Source: an uncultured Prevotella sp.
GTDB taxonomy: Bacteria; Bacteroidota; Bacteroidia; Bacteroidales; Bacteroidaceae
Length of the DNA stretch: 64,000 bases
Direction: 5' to 3'
Assembly (NCBI GenBank): GCA_937898715.1
Contig: CALEKA010000121.1
Coordinates: 1 to 64,000, forward strand
The notes below the pieces were generated by a model that was not told the DNA's origin, did no database searches, and saw nothing but the letters and a program-made list of their open reading frames with translations. A program made the translations under genes and the position numbers. Shown in pieces: positions 8,079 through 16,583 of this stretch. The first letter of the stretch is position 1, and each line of letters opens with the position of its first letter.

Positions 8079-9356
8079 ATAAAGCTTCGTGCCGTTGGAG
8101 CCTTTGATCAGGATGAGGCGACCTGTGGGACGGTTGCCGCCCTCGATGGCTGTCTTTACAGCATCTACGTCGGGAAACCACTGTGCTCCTTCAGAATAAG
8201 CTTGAAACTCTTCTCCGACGAACCATACTTCTTCGCAACCCATACTGAGCGCTTGCTCGGCAACCTTCTGGTGTTCTGCTGCTGAGGCGAGTCCAAGTTC
8301 GCGCATCTCGCCGAGGATGACCATCTTGTGAGGATGGTTGATTAGAGCGAAGTTGTCGAGCGCTGCCTTCATGCTGGTAGGGTTGGCATTGTAAGCGTCG
8401 ACGATGAGTTGGTTGTCGGCGGTCTGCATTAGTTCGCTGCGATTGTTGGTGGGCTGATAGTTGGCAATGGCTGCAGCGGCGTCTGCGGCAGATACGCCGA
8501 AATGATGGCCTATCGTGATGGCAGCGAGCGCATTGGTCACGTTGTACGAACCGATAAGGTGGGTTTGCACTTCGTGCCACTCTTCGCTCGCTATGCGGAA
8601 GCGGAACTTCAAGTAAGGTGCGCATTCTACGACTTCGCCCTCTACGCCGTAGCCATGGTCGGGCTTACCGTAAGTCTCGGTCTGCAGTCCGCTCGTCATG
8701 GGGACAAGGTAAGGATTATCACCATCGAGGAAGACGAATGCTCCGGGCTTAGAGCGTAAATAATCGTAGAGCTCTCCCTTTGTGTGAATCACTCCTTCGA
8801 ACGAGCCAAAGCCTTCTAAGTGAGCGCGCCCCACGTTGGTGATGATGCCACAATCGGGGTCTACGATCTCTGATAGTTGTGCTATCTCGCCGGGGTGGCT
8901 GGCACCCGTTTCAATCACGGCTATCTGGTGCTCAGGACGAAGGCGGAGCAGGGTCTTTGGCACGCCGATGTGATTGTTGAGATTGCCTTGTGTATAGAGA
9001 ATGTTGAATTTCTGCGAGAGTACGGCTGCGGTGAGTTCCTTTGTGGTAGTCTTACCATTTGTGCCCGTAATCTGGATGATGGGAGTCTCAAGTTGTCTGC
9101 GGTGGTAGGTAGCGAGTTGCTGCATAGCCACGAGTACATTGTCTACATGGATCAGACGGTCGTCGTCTTTCAGTTGAGGATCGTCTACTACGGCATAGGC
9201 ACAACCGCTCTCGAGTGCCTTTACGGCAAAGTCGTTGCCATTGAAGTTGGCACCGCGCAGGGCGAAGAAGATGGAGTCGGCGGGACAATCACGCGTATCG
9301 GTAGTGATGACTGGGTGTTTGAGAAATATCTCGTAGAGTTCGGGAATAGACATCAT
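8058..9356 (-). CDS. murF: UDP-N-acetylmuramoyl-tripeptide--D-alanyl-D-alanine ligase
   Basis: MurF adds D-Ala-D-Ala to the UDP-MurNAc tripeptide, the last cytosolic step of peptidoglycan precursor synthesis. The 432-residue product has the Mur-ligase ATP loop ITGTNGKTTTKE (about 96-107), the ENNIGVPKTLL-like NHIGVPKTLLRL segment, and a C-terminal domain with DAYNANPTSMKAAL. The length is usual. Two ATGs are in tandem at the start; 9353 is equally possible. A candidate -7 box (TAGCTTTG, minus strand) lies at 9461-9454. It stands apart from the usual mur cluster. Its 3' end has been copied three more times downstream (7941-8050). Confidence 0.95.
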   Translation of the reverse strand: MMSIPELYEIFLKHPVITTDTRDCPADSIFFALRGANFNGNDFAVKALESGCAYAVVDDPQLKDDDRLIHVDNVLVAMQQLATYHRRQLETPIIQITGTNGKTTTKELTAAVLSQKFNILYTQGNLNNHIGVPKTLLRLRPEHQIAVIETGASHPGEIAQLSEIVDPDCGIITNVGRAHLEGFGSFEGVIHTKGELYDYLRSKPGAFVFLDGDNPYLVPMTSGLQTETYGKPDHGYGVEGEVVECAPYLKFRFRIASEEWHEVQTHLIGSYNVTNALAAITIGHHFGVSAADAAAAIANYQPTNNRSELMQTADNQLIVDAYNANPTSMKAALDNFALINHPHKMVILGEMRELGLASAAEHQKVAEQALSMGCEEVWFVGEEFQAYSEGAQWFPDVDAVKTAIEGGNRPTGRLILIKGSNGTKLYQLPAML

Positions 9357-9516
9357 GTGTATCTGTTGTTTTGAAACGAAATAGAGAGGAATAGCACGCG
9401 GCTTTTCCTCTCCATATACGTTTATATTTCCGTTAAGTGCTAAGAATATAGTGCAAAGCTACACAAAAACTTCCGTTCGTGCACGTCTCAAAGTCACTTT
9501 TATTTATACCCTATCT

Positions 9517-10842
9517 TTATTTATATCTCATCCATCGCATCATCTCCTTTAGGCTGGGTTTCTTGCCATACATGAGGATGCCTACGCGATAAATGCGGGC
9601 ACTGCACCATACGAAGAAGAGGGCTGTGCCGTAGAGCAGAGCGATGGAAAGAATCTCTTGCCAAAGGGGCACGCTGAAGGGGATGCGCACCATCATGACG
9701 ATGGGCGAGGTGAGGGGGAAGATTGATGCCCAGAAGGCTAATGGTCCATTGGTGTTTTCGGCAGAGCCCATTGCTGCATAGAGTCCGAACATCATGACGA
9801 GGATGACGGGCATCATAAACTGTGACGAGTCTTCCTGTGCATTGACCGAAGCGCCTACGGCAGCAAAGAATGAAGCATAGAGTAGGTAGCCGCCCACGAA
9901 GTAGAGTACGAAGCAGATGCCCATCTCGGCATAAGGCAAATTGAGCAGTGCGCTTACAATTTGCTGCGACTCGGATGGTACTGTCATAGGCACAGTTCCA
10001 GCACCTGCCATGCTCGCCATCTGCGAAGCCATGGCGGCTTGTTGTGTGTCGGCTGCAGAGAGACCGAAGATCATGCCTGCGCCCATCAAGATAATGGCCA
10101 GCATCACGCCCCAAATGGCCAGTTGTACAAAGCCTACGAGCGAGATGCCCACAATCTTGCCCATCATGAGCTGGAAGGGCTTCACGCTTGAGACCATGAG
10201 TTCGACGATGCGGTTGGTCTTTTCTTCCATTACGCTTTGCATGACCATGCCTCCATAGGTCATGACGAACATGTAGATAAGGAAGGTGAAGACGAAGCCT
10301 GCAGCAATGGCAATGTTGGTGTCCGACGAGGTGGAGTCGCCCTCGGCATTGCGCTTAAGCGTGGGGATGGTGATCTCTGACTGCACTTCATCGATGATTT
10401 TGTCAAGTCCGGCAATGCCTGTAGCGGCGAGTTTGTCGTGACGAATCTTTTCATTAATCACGTTGCTCACGTAGGAGAGCAGTCCGGCTGGCACCTCTTT
10501 GCGTGAATAGATGGCCACGGCTTTGGGGTGGGTAGCGAGGTCGGCTTGGATGGAGATGACGGCTTCATACTCCGTGGTGTCGGCATAGAGCGAGAGGTCG
10601 TCGGCATTAGCCACGGGCACAAAGCGATAGGTGGCATCGGTCTTCAAGAGCGGAAGGTATTGCTGTGTCTTGTCGCATACGCCTACCATCTTCTGATTGT
10701 CGTCCTTAATGCTTGATAGCCAGATGGGCACAAAGATGAGTGCTGCAAAGATGAAGGGCATCAAGATGGTAAGGATGATGAACGATTTCTTCTTGACGCG
10801 GGTGGAAAATTCGCGTTCTACGATGAGTCCAAACTTATTCAT
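9517..10842 (-). CDS. ABC-2 type transporter permease (NatB-like)
   Basis: The 441-residue membrane protein starts with a cytosolic stretch (VEREFSTRVKKKSF), then a helix at about 20-43 and a large extracytoplasmic domain to about 175. A cluster of five to six helices fills the C-terminal half. This is the layout of NatB/YhaP-type ABC-2 permeases that export ions or small molecules. Its start overlaps the end of the ATPase gene by 8 bases (10835-10842), so the two are translationally coupled and form one exporter. Gly/Met/Ala-rich loops at about 255-290 are not conserved features I can interpret. The substrate cannot be read from the sequence. Confidence 0.85.
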   Translation of the reverse strand: MNKFGLIVEREFSTRVKKKSFIILTILMPFIFAALIFVPIWLSSIKDDNQKMVGVCDKTQQYLPLLKTDATYRFVPVANADDLSLYADTTEYEAVISIQADLATHPKAVAIYSRKEVPAGLLSYVSNVINEKIRHDKLAATGIAGLDKIIDEVQSEITIPTLKRNAEGDSTSSDTNIAIAAGFVFTFLIYMFVMTYGGMVMQSVMEEKTNRIVELMVSSVKPFQLMMGKIVGISLVGFVQLAIWGVMLAIILMGAGMIFGLSAADTQQAAMASQMASMAGAGTVPMTVPSESQQIVSALLNLPYAEMGICFVLYFVGGYLLYASFFAAVGASVNAQEDSSQFMMPVILVMMFGLYAAMGSAENTNGPLAFWASIFPLTSPIVMMVRIPFSVPLWQEILSIALLYGTALFFVWCSARIYRVGILMYGKKPSLKEMMRWMRYK

Positions 10843-11758
10843 GCGCTGAGGGAGGATTGACGGTTCTTAAAAAGATATCTTGCATGGTGGGCATTTGCTC
10901 GGAGATGCTTCGCGGAGCGATCTGCGTGGCCACGGAGGTGAATAGAGCCGAGTTGTCAGCATCGCCCACCTTGTGGAGCAAATAGGTATGGAGTGTATCA
11001 TCGACGTGGTGCTCGTCTACCATGAATTTGCCCTCTACGGAGTGCAGACTGCCATCGGTGGAGGTCACTTCAAACTTTCCCGTGCGGAAACGCTCCTTCA
11101 CTTCGCCGACGTTGCCCGAGAGCACCACCTGTGAATGGTCGATAAGTGCTATCTCGTCGCACACTTCTTCTACCGAAGCCATGTTGTGTGTGGAGAAGAT
11201 GATGGTGTGTCCCTTATCGCGAAGTTTTAGGATTTCGCGTTTGAGCATCTCGGCATTGACGGGGTCGAAACCAGAGAAGGGCTCGTCGAAAATGAGCAAA
11301 GGAGGTTCGTGTAGCACGGTGATGATGAATTGTACCTTTTGCTGCATACCTTTTGAGAGTTCTTCAAGCTTTTTGTTCCACCAGGGCATGATGCCAAACT
11401 TCTCAAACCATTGGGTGAGCCTTTCTCGTGCTTCCGCCTTGGTGAGGCCCTTGAGTTGTGCCAGGTAGATAGCTTGTTCGCCCACCTTCATCTTCTTGTA
11501 AAGTCCGCGTTCTTCGGGCAGATAGCCTATCTGCATCACGTCTTCAGCGCGAAAGGCGTGGCCATCGAAGCGCACCTCGCCGCTGTCGGGAGCGGTGATG
11601 CGATTGATGATGCGGATGAGTGTGGTCTTGCCTGCTCCGTTGGGTCCGAGCAGACCGAATACCTTGCCCTTGGGCACACGGATGCTTACACCGTTGAGCG
11701 CGGTATGCTCGGCATAGCGCTTCACCACGTTGTCTACTTCCAAAAACATTTCTTCCAT
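10835..11758 (-). CDS. ABC transporter ATP-binding protein (NatA-like)
   Basis: The 307-residue protein powers the adjoining permease. Walker A GPNGAGKTT is at 38-46, the signature LSKGMQQK at about 133-140, Walker B LLIFDEP at about 153-159, and the switch histidine in IIFSTHN. About 75 residues after the nucleotide-binding domain form the C-terminal extension usual in this NatA-like subfamily. It is the first gene of a two-gene unit on the minus strand. A REP-like hairpin lies upstream at 11819-11854. Confidence 0.92.
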   Translation of the reverse strand: MEEMFLEVDNVVKRYAEHTALNGVSIRVPKGKVFGLLGPNGAGKTTLIRIINRITAPDSGEVRFDGHAFRAEDVMQIGYLPEERGLYKKMKVGEQAIYLAQLKGLTKAEARERLTQWFEKFGIMPWWNKKLEELSKGMQQKVQFIITVLHEPPLLIFDEPFSGFDPVNAEMLKREILKLRDKGHTIIFSTHNMASVEEVCDEIALIDHSQVVLSGNVGEVKERFRTGKFEVTSTDGSLHSVEGKFMVDEHHVDDTLHTYLLHKVGDADNSALFTSVATQIAPRSISEQMPTMQDIFLRTVNPPSAHE

Positions 11759-11818
11759 AGTGCGTTCTCTATATTATAGTAATCAGCCAATACTGGGGGC
11801 TAGGCTTCTCATGCTGCT

Positions 11819-11854
11819 GCCGACGCGGGACGCGTCGCCCACAGAACTGGCTGA
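11819..11854 (-). repeat. REP-like hairpin, copy 1 (with half copy at 11783-11800)
   Basis: GCCGACGCG-GGA-CGCGTCGCCC core followed by the tail CACAGAACTGGCTGAA. An inverted half copy CAGCCAATACTGGGGGC lies at 11784-11800 without its core. Confidence 0.85.
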
Positions 11855-11930
11855 AGGTTCTTGGCTTAGAATGCTTTCTGCCAGAATGTAATACTTAATA
11901 CTTCATACTTAATACTTGTTTGAACTTTGT

Positions 11931-12710
11931 TCAAACCTTGCTTTCCCCTTCAATAAAGTTCTCCATAAACATGTGTTCGCCATCGTAGACGGCATAGGTA
12001 AACTGGCTAATCCAATCGCCGAGGATCATGACGCGACATGTGCGGGAGATCATGAGATCGAGTTCGATGTGGCGGTGGCCAAATATGAAATAGTTGATGT
12101 CGGGGTGTGTCTGCAAGTAGTCTTTGGCGAAGCATACGAGTGGTTCGTTCTTTTCGCCCATATAGGGAGGTTCTTTCCCATCTGTGCGTTTCAGGCGTGA
12201 GCGGCGAGCCCATTCCAGTCCGAAAGCCATGCCCCATCGCGGATGGATGGCAGCGAAGAGGCGTTGGCATGTGGGGTTGTGAAACATGCCGCGCAGGAAT
12301 GCAAACTTACGATCTTTCGCTCCCAGTCCGTCGCCGTGGGAGAGGTAGAACGTCTGTCCGTGAATCTCTACCACTTCGCCGTGGGCATGTACCGTCATGC
12401 CACACTCCTTTTGGAAATAGTCGCCTTGCCAGAGGTCGTGGTTGCCATAGAAATAGTGTACTTCTACGCCCATATCGGTCAGTTCGCTTATCTTGCCGAG
12501 CAGACGGGTGTAGCCGCGAGGCACGACGGTCTTGTACTCATGCCAGAAGTCGAACATATCGCCCATCAAGTATACAGCTTCGGCTTTATGCTTAATGCTG
12601 TCTAAGAAATTGACGAGTCGGCGTTCCTGCATGCGCGGATGCGGAATGGCCAAACTGCCAAGATGGGCATCTGAAAGGAAGTAGGTAAATTTACGGTTGG
12701 TATCGGTCAT
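11931..12710 (-). CDS. lpxH: UDP-2,3-diacylglucosamine hydrolase family phosphoesterase
   Basis: LpxH removes UMP from UDP-2,3-diacylglucosamine to give lipid X, a lipid A precursor, at the inner membrane. The 259-residue product has the calcineurin-like metal motifs in order: SDAHLG (about 13-18), MGDMFDFW (about 49-56), YGNHD (about 93-97), LSHGDG and FGHRHIE. The pattern and length match the Bacteroidetes LpxH-like branch. The gene is single, flanked by hairpin-rich spacers. A different metallophosphoesterase substrate is possible but less likely. Confidence 0.88.
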   Translation of the reverse strand: MTDTNRKFTYFLSDAHLGSLAIPHPRMQERRLVNFLDSIKHKAEAVYLMGDMFDFWHEYKTVVPRGYTRLLGKISELTDMGVEVHYFYGNHDLWQGDYFQKECGMTVHAHGEVVEIHGQTFYLSHGDGLGAKDRKFAFLRGMFHNPTCQRLFAAIHPRWGMAFGLEWARRSRLKRTDGKEPPYMGEKNEPLVCFAKDYLQTHPDINYFIFGHRHIELDLMISRTCRVMILGDWISQFTYAVYDGEHMFMENFIEGESKV

Positions 12711-12734
12711 AGGAGGGGAGAGTTGGAAGTTGAT

Positions 12735-12910
12735 AAGTTTATAAGTTTAAGAGTTAAGAGGTCAGTCTATTCTCTTAAAGCGTCTGCTAAACTCATAAAC
12801 TTAGAGCGCGAAGCGCTCGATTAAACTTATTAAACTGCGAGTGCAGAGCGCTCGATTAATCTTAGAGCGCGAAGCGCTCGATTAAACTTATTAAACTGCG
12901 AGCTTTGCTC
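12735..12910. repeat. Hairpin-and-spacer repeat, copy 1
   Basis: The spacer contains AAGTTTATAAGTTTAAGAGTTAAGAGGTC and GAGCGC-GAA-GCGCTC hairpins at 12804-12818 and 12865-12879. Each hairpin is followed by GATTAAACTTATTAAACTGC, or a shortened form. Nearly the same order recurs at 13255-13440. No coding frame is apparent. Confidence 0.75.
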
Positions 12911-12915
12911 GCTTC

Positions 12916-13239
12916 TTACAGCAATCCGAGCTCGAGTTTTGCCTCTTCGGTCATCATGTCTTTGTCCCATTCAGGTTCGAAGACGAGCGTCACCTTGGCA
13001 TCGGTCACTCCCTCGATGCCGTCGAGCTTTGTGCGCACATCTTCCATGATGAAGTCGGCTGCTGGGCAATTGGGGGCGGTGAGTGTCATGTCTACCTCGA
13101 GCAGACCATCGTCGTGAAGGTCGATGCGGTAGATGAGTCCCAGGTTGTAGATGTCTACGGGAATCTCGGGGTCGTATACGGTCTTGAGCACATCGACGAT
13201 GCGCTCCTCTATTTTCAATTTTTCTTCTGCTGTAAGCAT
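12916..13239 (-). CDS. MIP18/DUF59 family protein, SufT-like Fe-S maturation factor
   Basis: The 107-residue protein is a single DUF59 domain. It has the VYDPEIPVDIYNLGLIY segment, the TLTAPNCPAADFI motif carrying the conserved cysteine, and GVTDAKVTLVFEP. Members help assemble or deliver Fe-S clusters (SufT), or accompany phenylacetate oxygenase; the first is expected here. It lies between lpxH and radC but is separated from both by 180-200 bases of hairpin repeats, so it is probably its own unit. An Mrp-family ATPase acting in the same process is encoded at 54004-55143. Confidence 0.88.
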   Translation of the reverse strand: MLTAEEKLKIEERIVDVLKTVYDPEIPVDIYNLGLIYRIDLHDDGLLEVDMTLTAPNCPAADFIMEDVRTKLDGIEGVTDAKVTLVFEPEWDKDMMTEEAKLELGLL

Positions 13240-13254
13240 GGAGGGGATTTTTTT

Positions 13255-13440
13255 AGTTGAAAAGTTTATGAGTTGAAAAGTTAAGAGGTCGGATTTTGAG
13301 TTTAATGAGCTTATAAGTTTAAAAGTTTAAAAGTTAAGAGGTCGGTCTATCCTCTTAGAGCATCTGCTAAACTTATAAACTTAGAGCACGAAGTGCTCGA
13401 TTAAACTTATTAAGCTGCGAGCGCAGAGAGCCTGCGCTCG
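13255..13440. repeat. Hairpin-and-spacer repeat, copy 2
   Basis: This spacer repeats the layout of 12735-12910, including GTTAAGAGGTCGGTCTATCC and AAACTTATAAACTTAGAGC. Its hairpin at 13384-13398 reads GAGCAC-GAA-GTGCTC. Compared with copy 1, both arms changed so that pairing is kept. Confidence 0.75.
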
Positions 13441-14118
13441 CTACATCCTTCCTTCCTCTTGATAGCTATAATATCCATCGTTTGTCACGATCACGTGGTC
13501 GATGAGCGTAATGTCCATGGTCTTGGCAGCCTGCTTGAGTTTCTCCGTGAGGCGATCGTCTTCACGGCTTGGGCGGAGGCTTCCCGATGGATGATTGTGT
13601 ACCAAGGCAATCTGTGTGGAGTTGGAGAGAATGGCTTCTCGGAGCACGCGTCTGACGTCGACCACCGTACCCGTGATGCCGCCGCGGCTTATCAGTCTTG
13701 AAGCAATCACGTTGAGGTGCTGATTGAGCAAGAGCACGTGGCTCTCTTCGTGAGAGAGGTTGCGAAGGCTTGCGTGGAAGTAGCGATAGATGTCGTCTGC
13801 CGAACGGATTTGCTCGGTACGTACCTGCTCCTCTGCTCTTCTGTCGCCCAGCAAGCAGGCTGCCAGAATGGTGATAGCCTTGGCAGGCCCTACCCCTTTG
13901 TATTGGCATAGCTCTTCTACGCTGCGCTTGCCGAGATTCATAACCAATCCGTCGCAATCGCTCAAGATGCGCTGCATCAGTTGCACCGCATTCTCGTCGG
14001 TCGAGCCCGATCCGATGAGGATAGCCATCAGTTCGGCTTTCGACATGCCCACGCCGTGTGTGCGTAGAAACTTCTCGCGCGGGCGATCTTCTTCGTTGAG
14101 TTGGGTGATGCTGAGCAT
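13441..14118 (-). CDS. radC: RadC/MPN-JAMM domain protein
   Basis: The 225-residue protein has a helix-hairpin-helix region (about 55-90, LCQYKGVGPAKAITI) and a JAMM metal site: E125, HNHPSG at 174-179 and D187. The family is named for DNA repair, but its biochemical role is unresolved; the fold is that of metal-dependent isopeptidases. It is full length and intact. It is a single gene on the minus strand between hairpin-rich spacers. Confidence 0.92.
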   Translation of the reverse strand: MLSITQLNEEDRPREKFLRTHGVGMSKAELMAILIGSGSTDENAVQLMQRILSDCDGLVMNLGKRSVEELCQYKGVGPAKAITILAACLLGDRRAEEQVRTEQIRSADDIYRYFHASLRNLSHEESHVLLLNQHLNVIASRLISRGGITGTVVDVRRVLREAILSNSTQIALVHNHPSGSLRPSREDDRLTEKLKQAAKTMDITLIDHVIVTNDGYYSYQEEGRM

Positions 14119-14122
14119 GAGG

Positions 14123-14210
14123 AGGGGAGCGCTGAAGCGCAGTTTATGAGTTTAAGGCGCTGACGCGCAGTTTATGAGTTTATAGGTGCTTCCGCACCTT
14201 GGTTTAGAAG
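14123..14210. repeat. Third hairpin-and-spacer region
   Basis: Three small hairpins in a row, GCGC-TGAA-GCGC, GCGC-TGAC-GCGC and GGTGC-TTCC-GCACC, are separated by the spacer AGTTTATGAGTTTA. The layout resembles 12735-12910 and 13255-13440 with different stem sequences. Confidence 0.65.
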
Positions 14211-14345
14211 TTAAGAAGAATATTTTGGAGACTTTATTATATGGAAGCGAGATGTCAATAGCCTAAGGTAACTTTATAACCTTATAACCTCAAAACTCCA
14301 AACTCTCCCATAACCTCCAAACTCTCCCATAACCTTCAAACTTGC

Positions 14346-15359
14346 TTATTTGTAGAAATTCTTCCGAAAAGCGTCGAACTCTCCTTGTCCGAGCACGCAG
14401 CGGCGCCACCAAGCTTGCCAGAAGCCGAGGCCGTAGCCCCAGAGCTGAATGTAAGCAGCTGCTACGGCACGAAGTCCCACGCCAATGCTCTGTTCGCGGC
14501 GCGAAGCGTCGGCAAAGATGATGAGCGCAAAGAGTACGAACGGCACGAGCATGACCCACCAATGTGGACAACCCATTACGCCTGCCACAGCGGCGAGCAC
14601 CACGAGTAATAGGCAACCGAGGGTGAACACTGCCGGAAGCGTATGGACCAACTTGAGCGTGCCGGGATGACGCTTCATTAGGTTGATGCGAGCAATGCCC
14701 GAGTTGTACACCTGCTTGAAGAACTTTTTCAAGTCCGTGCGGCGCTTATGCCACACCCATGCTTCGGGAATCAGTCGGCAGCGATAGCCATGCTCAAAGA
14801 TACGAGTGGAGAAGTCGATGTCTTCGCCAAAGCGCATTTCGGAGAATCCATTCAGCGCGATATAAGCTTCACGACGTACGCCCATGTTGAACGAACGCGG
14901 ATAGAATTTGTCCATCTTCTTCTTTCCCCCGCGTATGCCACCTGTGGTAAAGAAGGAAGTCATCGCATAGTTGATGGCCTTCTGCATGGGAGTGAAGTCC
15001 TTGTGTGCCCGGTCGGGTCCGCCAAAGGCATCGCATGGCTCAGCTTCGAGGCTGGCATCCACTTGGCTTAGGTACGAGGGAGGAAGCACCACGTCGGAGT
15101 CGAGTATGACGACGTAGTCGCCCGCGGCCTTGTCCACACCATAGTTGCGTGTCTGTCCGGGACCTGAGTTGGGCTTGCTGAAGTAGCGCACACGTAGCTG
15201 GTCGGTATACTTCTCCGTCACGTCGCGGCACGGCACATTTGAGCCATCCTCTACCACGACTACTTCAAAATCCTTGAAGCTCTGCTGGCAAAGGCTCTCC
15301 AAAAGTTCGTCCACTTCATTAGGACGGTTGTATACGGGTATGATAAAGGAGTATTTCAT
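14346..15359 (-). CDS. Family 2 glycosyltransferase, membrane-anchored
   Basis: Start 15359 (MKYSFIIPVYNRPNE) is chosen: three codons upstream the frame offers only a TTG. The 337-residue enzyme has a GT-A domain with VVVVEDGS (about 33-40) and the metal-binding DSD at 87-89. Then come GEDIDFSTRI (about 180-190) and W-H-K-R-R-T further on. Two hydrophobic segments follow near residues 245-265 and 270-290. It would transfer a sugar from a nucleotide donor to an envelope glycan or lipid; the acceptor is unknown. No other polysaccharide genes are near, so it is not part of a visible capsule locus. Confidence 0.88.
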   Translation of the reverse strand: MKYSFIIPVYNRPNEVDELLESLCQQSFKDFEVVVVEDGSNVPCRDVTEKYTDQLRVRYFSKPNSGPGQTRNYGVDKAAGDYVVILDSDVVLPPSYLSQVDASLEAEPCDAFGGPDRAHKDFTPMQKAINYAMTSFFTTGGIRGGKKKMDKFYPRSFNMGVRREAYIALNGFSEMRFGEDIDFSTRIFEHGYRCRLIPEAWVWHKRRTDLKKFFKQVYNSGIARINLMKRHPGTLKLVHTLPAVFTLGCLLLVVLAAVAGVMGCPHWWVMLVPFVLFALIIFADASRREQSIGVGLRAVAAAYIQLWGYGLGFWQAWWRRCVLGQGEFDAFRKNFYK

Positions 15360-15483
15360 TGGGTACAAAGTTATAACTTTCGCTCTGAAAAGCCATGTTT
15401 CGGCCTGCTTTTCTTTCTTGCCGGGATTTTATTAGTGTTGTCATGAGTAAAATGTGAAGTAGATCGTTGGCAAGCAGTCTTTC

Positions 15484-15520
15484 AACCAATACTGGGGGCG
15501 ACGCGTCCTCGCGTCGGCGT
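15484..15520 (+). repeat. REP-like hairpin, copy 2
   Basis: CAACCAATACTGGGGGCGAC start, core GACGCG-TCCT-CGCGTC. It forms an inverted pair with the copy at 15609-15646. Confidence 0.9.
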
Positions 15521-15608
15521 CAATGGCAAGCATCAGGCCTTTAGCCAATACATAGACAATAGATATCTTGATTTAATGAGCAAGAATAAATTTCTCATTC
15601 TCTCTCAT

Positions 15609-15646
15609 GCCGACGCGAGGACGCGTCGCCCCCAGTATTGGCTGAA
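15609..15646 (-). repeat. REP-like hairpin, copy 3
   Basis: Core GACGCG-AGGA-CGCGTC with tail GCCCCCAGTATTGGCTGAA. It is opposite in direction to copy 2. Confidence 0.9.
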
Positions 15647-15657
15647 ATACTTGTGAT

Positions 15658-15687
15658 GCCGATGCATGACGCGCCGCCCATAGTACT
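15658..15687 (-). repeat. REP-like hairpin, decayed copy
   Basis: GCCGATGCATGACGCGCCGC then CCATAGTACT: recognisable order with several substitutions that weaken the stem. Confidence 0.6.
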
Positions 15688-15735
15688 AAGAACATGCAGT
15701 GTTAAAATCACTCACAGAGCAAGTCCCACCTCCTC

Positions 15736-16203
15736 GCATACGCGTACGCACGCACACGTCAGAGGTTTTTTCATGCAATCTGTTTGCATTCTGTCACTTA
15801 AAGCGCTGAAAGTACTGGTAGTCAACGAATTAGATAGTGCACGCAGCGTGAATTTGCCTACACTTTGCCGTCACTTCCCTTACACTCTTGGAAACAACGC
15901 GGAATATGAAGCGTGAAGACACGAGAGTATGGACGAGTGAAAACTGCAAGGGGGGATAATTTCTACTTGTCCATAGGATAATTTTTACTCTTGGGGGGGA
16001 AAAGTATATCTGTGAGGGGAAAATGAGGGAGGAGTGTAGGCATTTTTTCTACTTTAGGTATGTAACGTGATGATAATCAGAGTCAAAAAAAAGTGAGCAT
16101 GTAGGCAATGATCGTGTCAGACAGGAAAACTCACGGTAACGCCTGCGTACGCGTACATACGCGAGTGAAGCAGAAAAAGTGAACAATCTGTACACTCTTT
16201 TTG
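15736..16203. other. Non-coding unit L1 bounded by alternating purine-pyrimidine tracts
   Basis: The left boundary is GCATACGCGTACGCACGCAC at 15736, followed by ACGTCAGAG and a T-run. The right boundary is TGCGTACGCGTACATACGCG at 16144-16163, followed by AATCTGTACACTCTTTTT. Inside are TTTGCCTACACTTTGCC, GTGTAGGCA and three degenerate 22-bp units from 15954 to 16019 beginning GGATAATTT. Units L2 (36999-37424) and L3 (62362-62944) share this plan. I see no convincing gene in 15360-16301. Confidence 0.6.
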
Positions 16204-16238
16204 TGAGAGCAGAATGGTAATATTACCTTTGCATAAGC

Positions 16239-16271
16239 AAAAAAAAGAGTCCGGACACAAGGTCCAGACTC
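16239..16271 (-). terminator. Terminator of the small peptide gene
   Basis: On the minus strand GAGTCTGGA-CCTTGTG-TCCGGACTC forms a 9-bp stem (one G-T pair) followed by eight T residues. It lies 30 bases after the stop at 16302. Confidence 0.88.
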
Positions 16272-16301
16272 CTTACAAACTGTGCGGTAAAAGGAGGGGA
16301 T

Positions 16302-16496
16302 TTATTTCATTTCGTCCCACATGCCGCTATTGCTCTTGGTGCCCCAGATGGGGTTCTCCTTCTTGTTCGACAGGATGTCTTCTTCACTGTCGAGCGTAGG
16401 CTTTCCTTCTCCAGAGGTTAAGTTGATTTGAGCCAACCCCTCTTCCCAGTACAGGCGGATGGGCGAGGCTGTGGGGGCAGTATATTGCTTTTTCAT
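16302..16496 (-). CDS. Small protein of 64 residues, function unknown
   Basis: The product begins MKKQYTAPTASPIRLYWEEG and has no signal peptide. Many short Prevotella-type proteins begin MKK-Y-x-AP in this way, but I know no function for them. It follows the large secreted protein gene by 87 bases on the same strand and ends in a strong terminator, so the two are probably co-transcribed. A leader or secreted peptide is possible. The frame is intact, and its position between gene and terminator supports it being real. Confidence 0.65.
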   Translation of the reverse strand: MKKQYTAPTASPIRLYWEEGLAQINLTSGEGKPTLDSEEDILSNKKENPIWGTKSNSGMWDEMK

Positions 16497-16583
16497 GTTG
16501 TGACTGTGTTTTGAGAGTTATACTGTTGGGGAGTGCGCTCTCTCGAAGCATGTGCATGCGATGCTCCGAGAGAGCAGCCCTCG

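Noticed and set aside
15366..15373. TAACTTTG promoter box for the GT2 gene
   Set aside because: It touches the chosen start codon, would give a leaderless message, and has no -33 partner at 19-21 bases.
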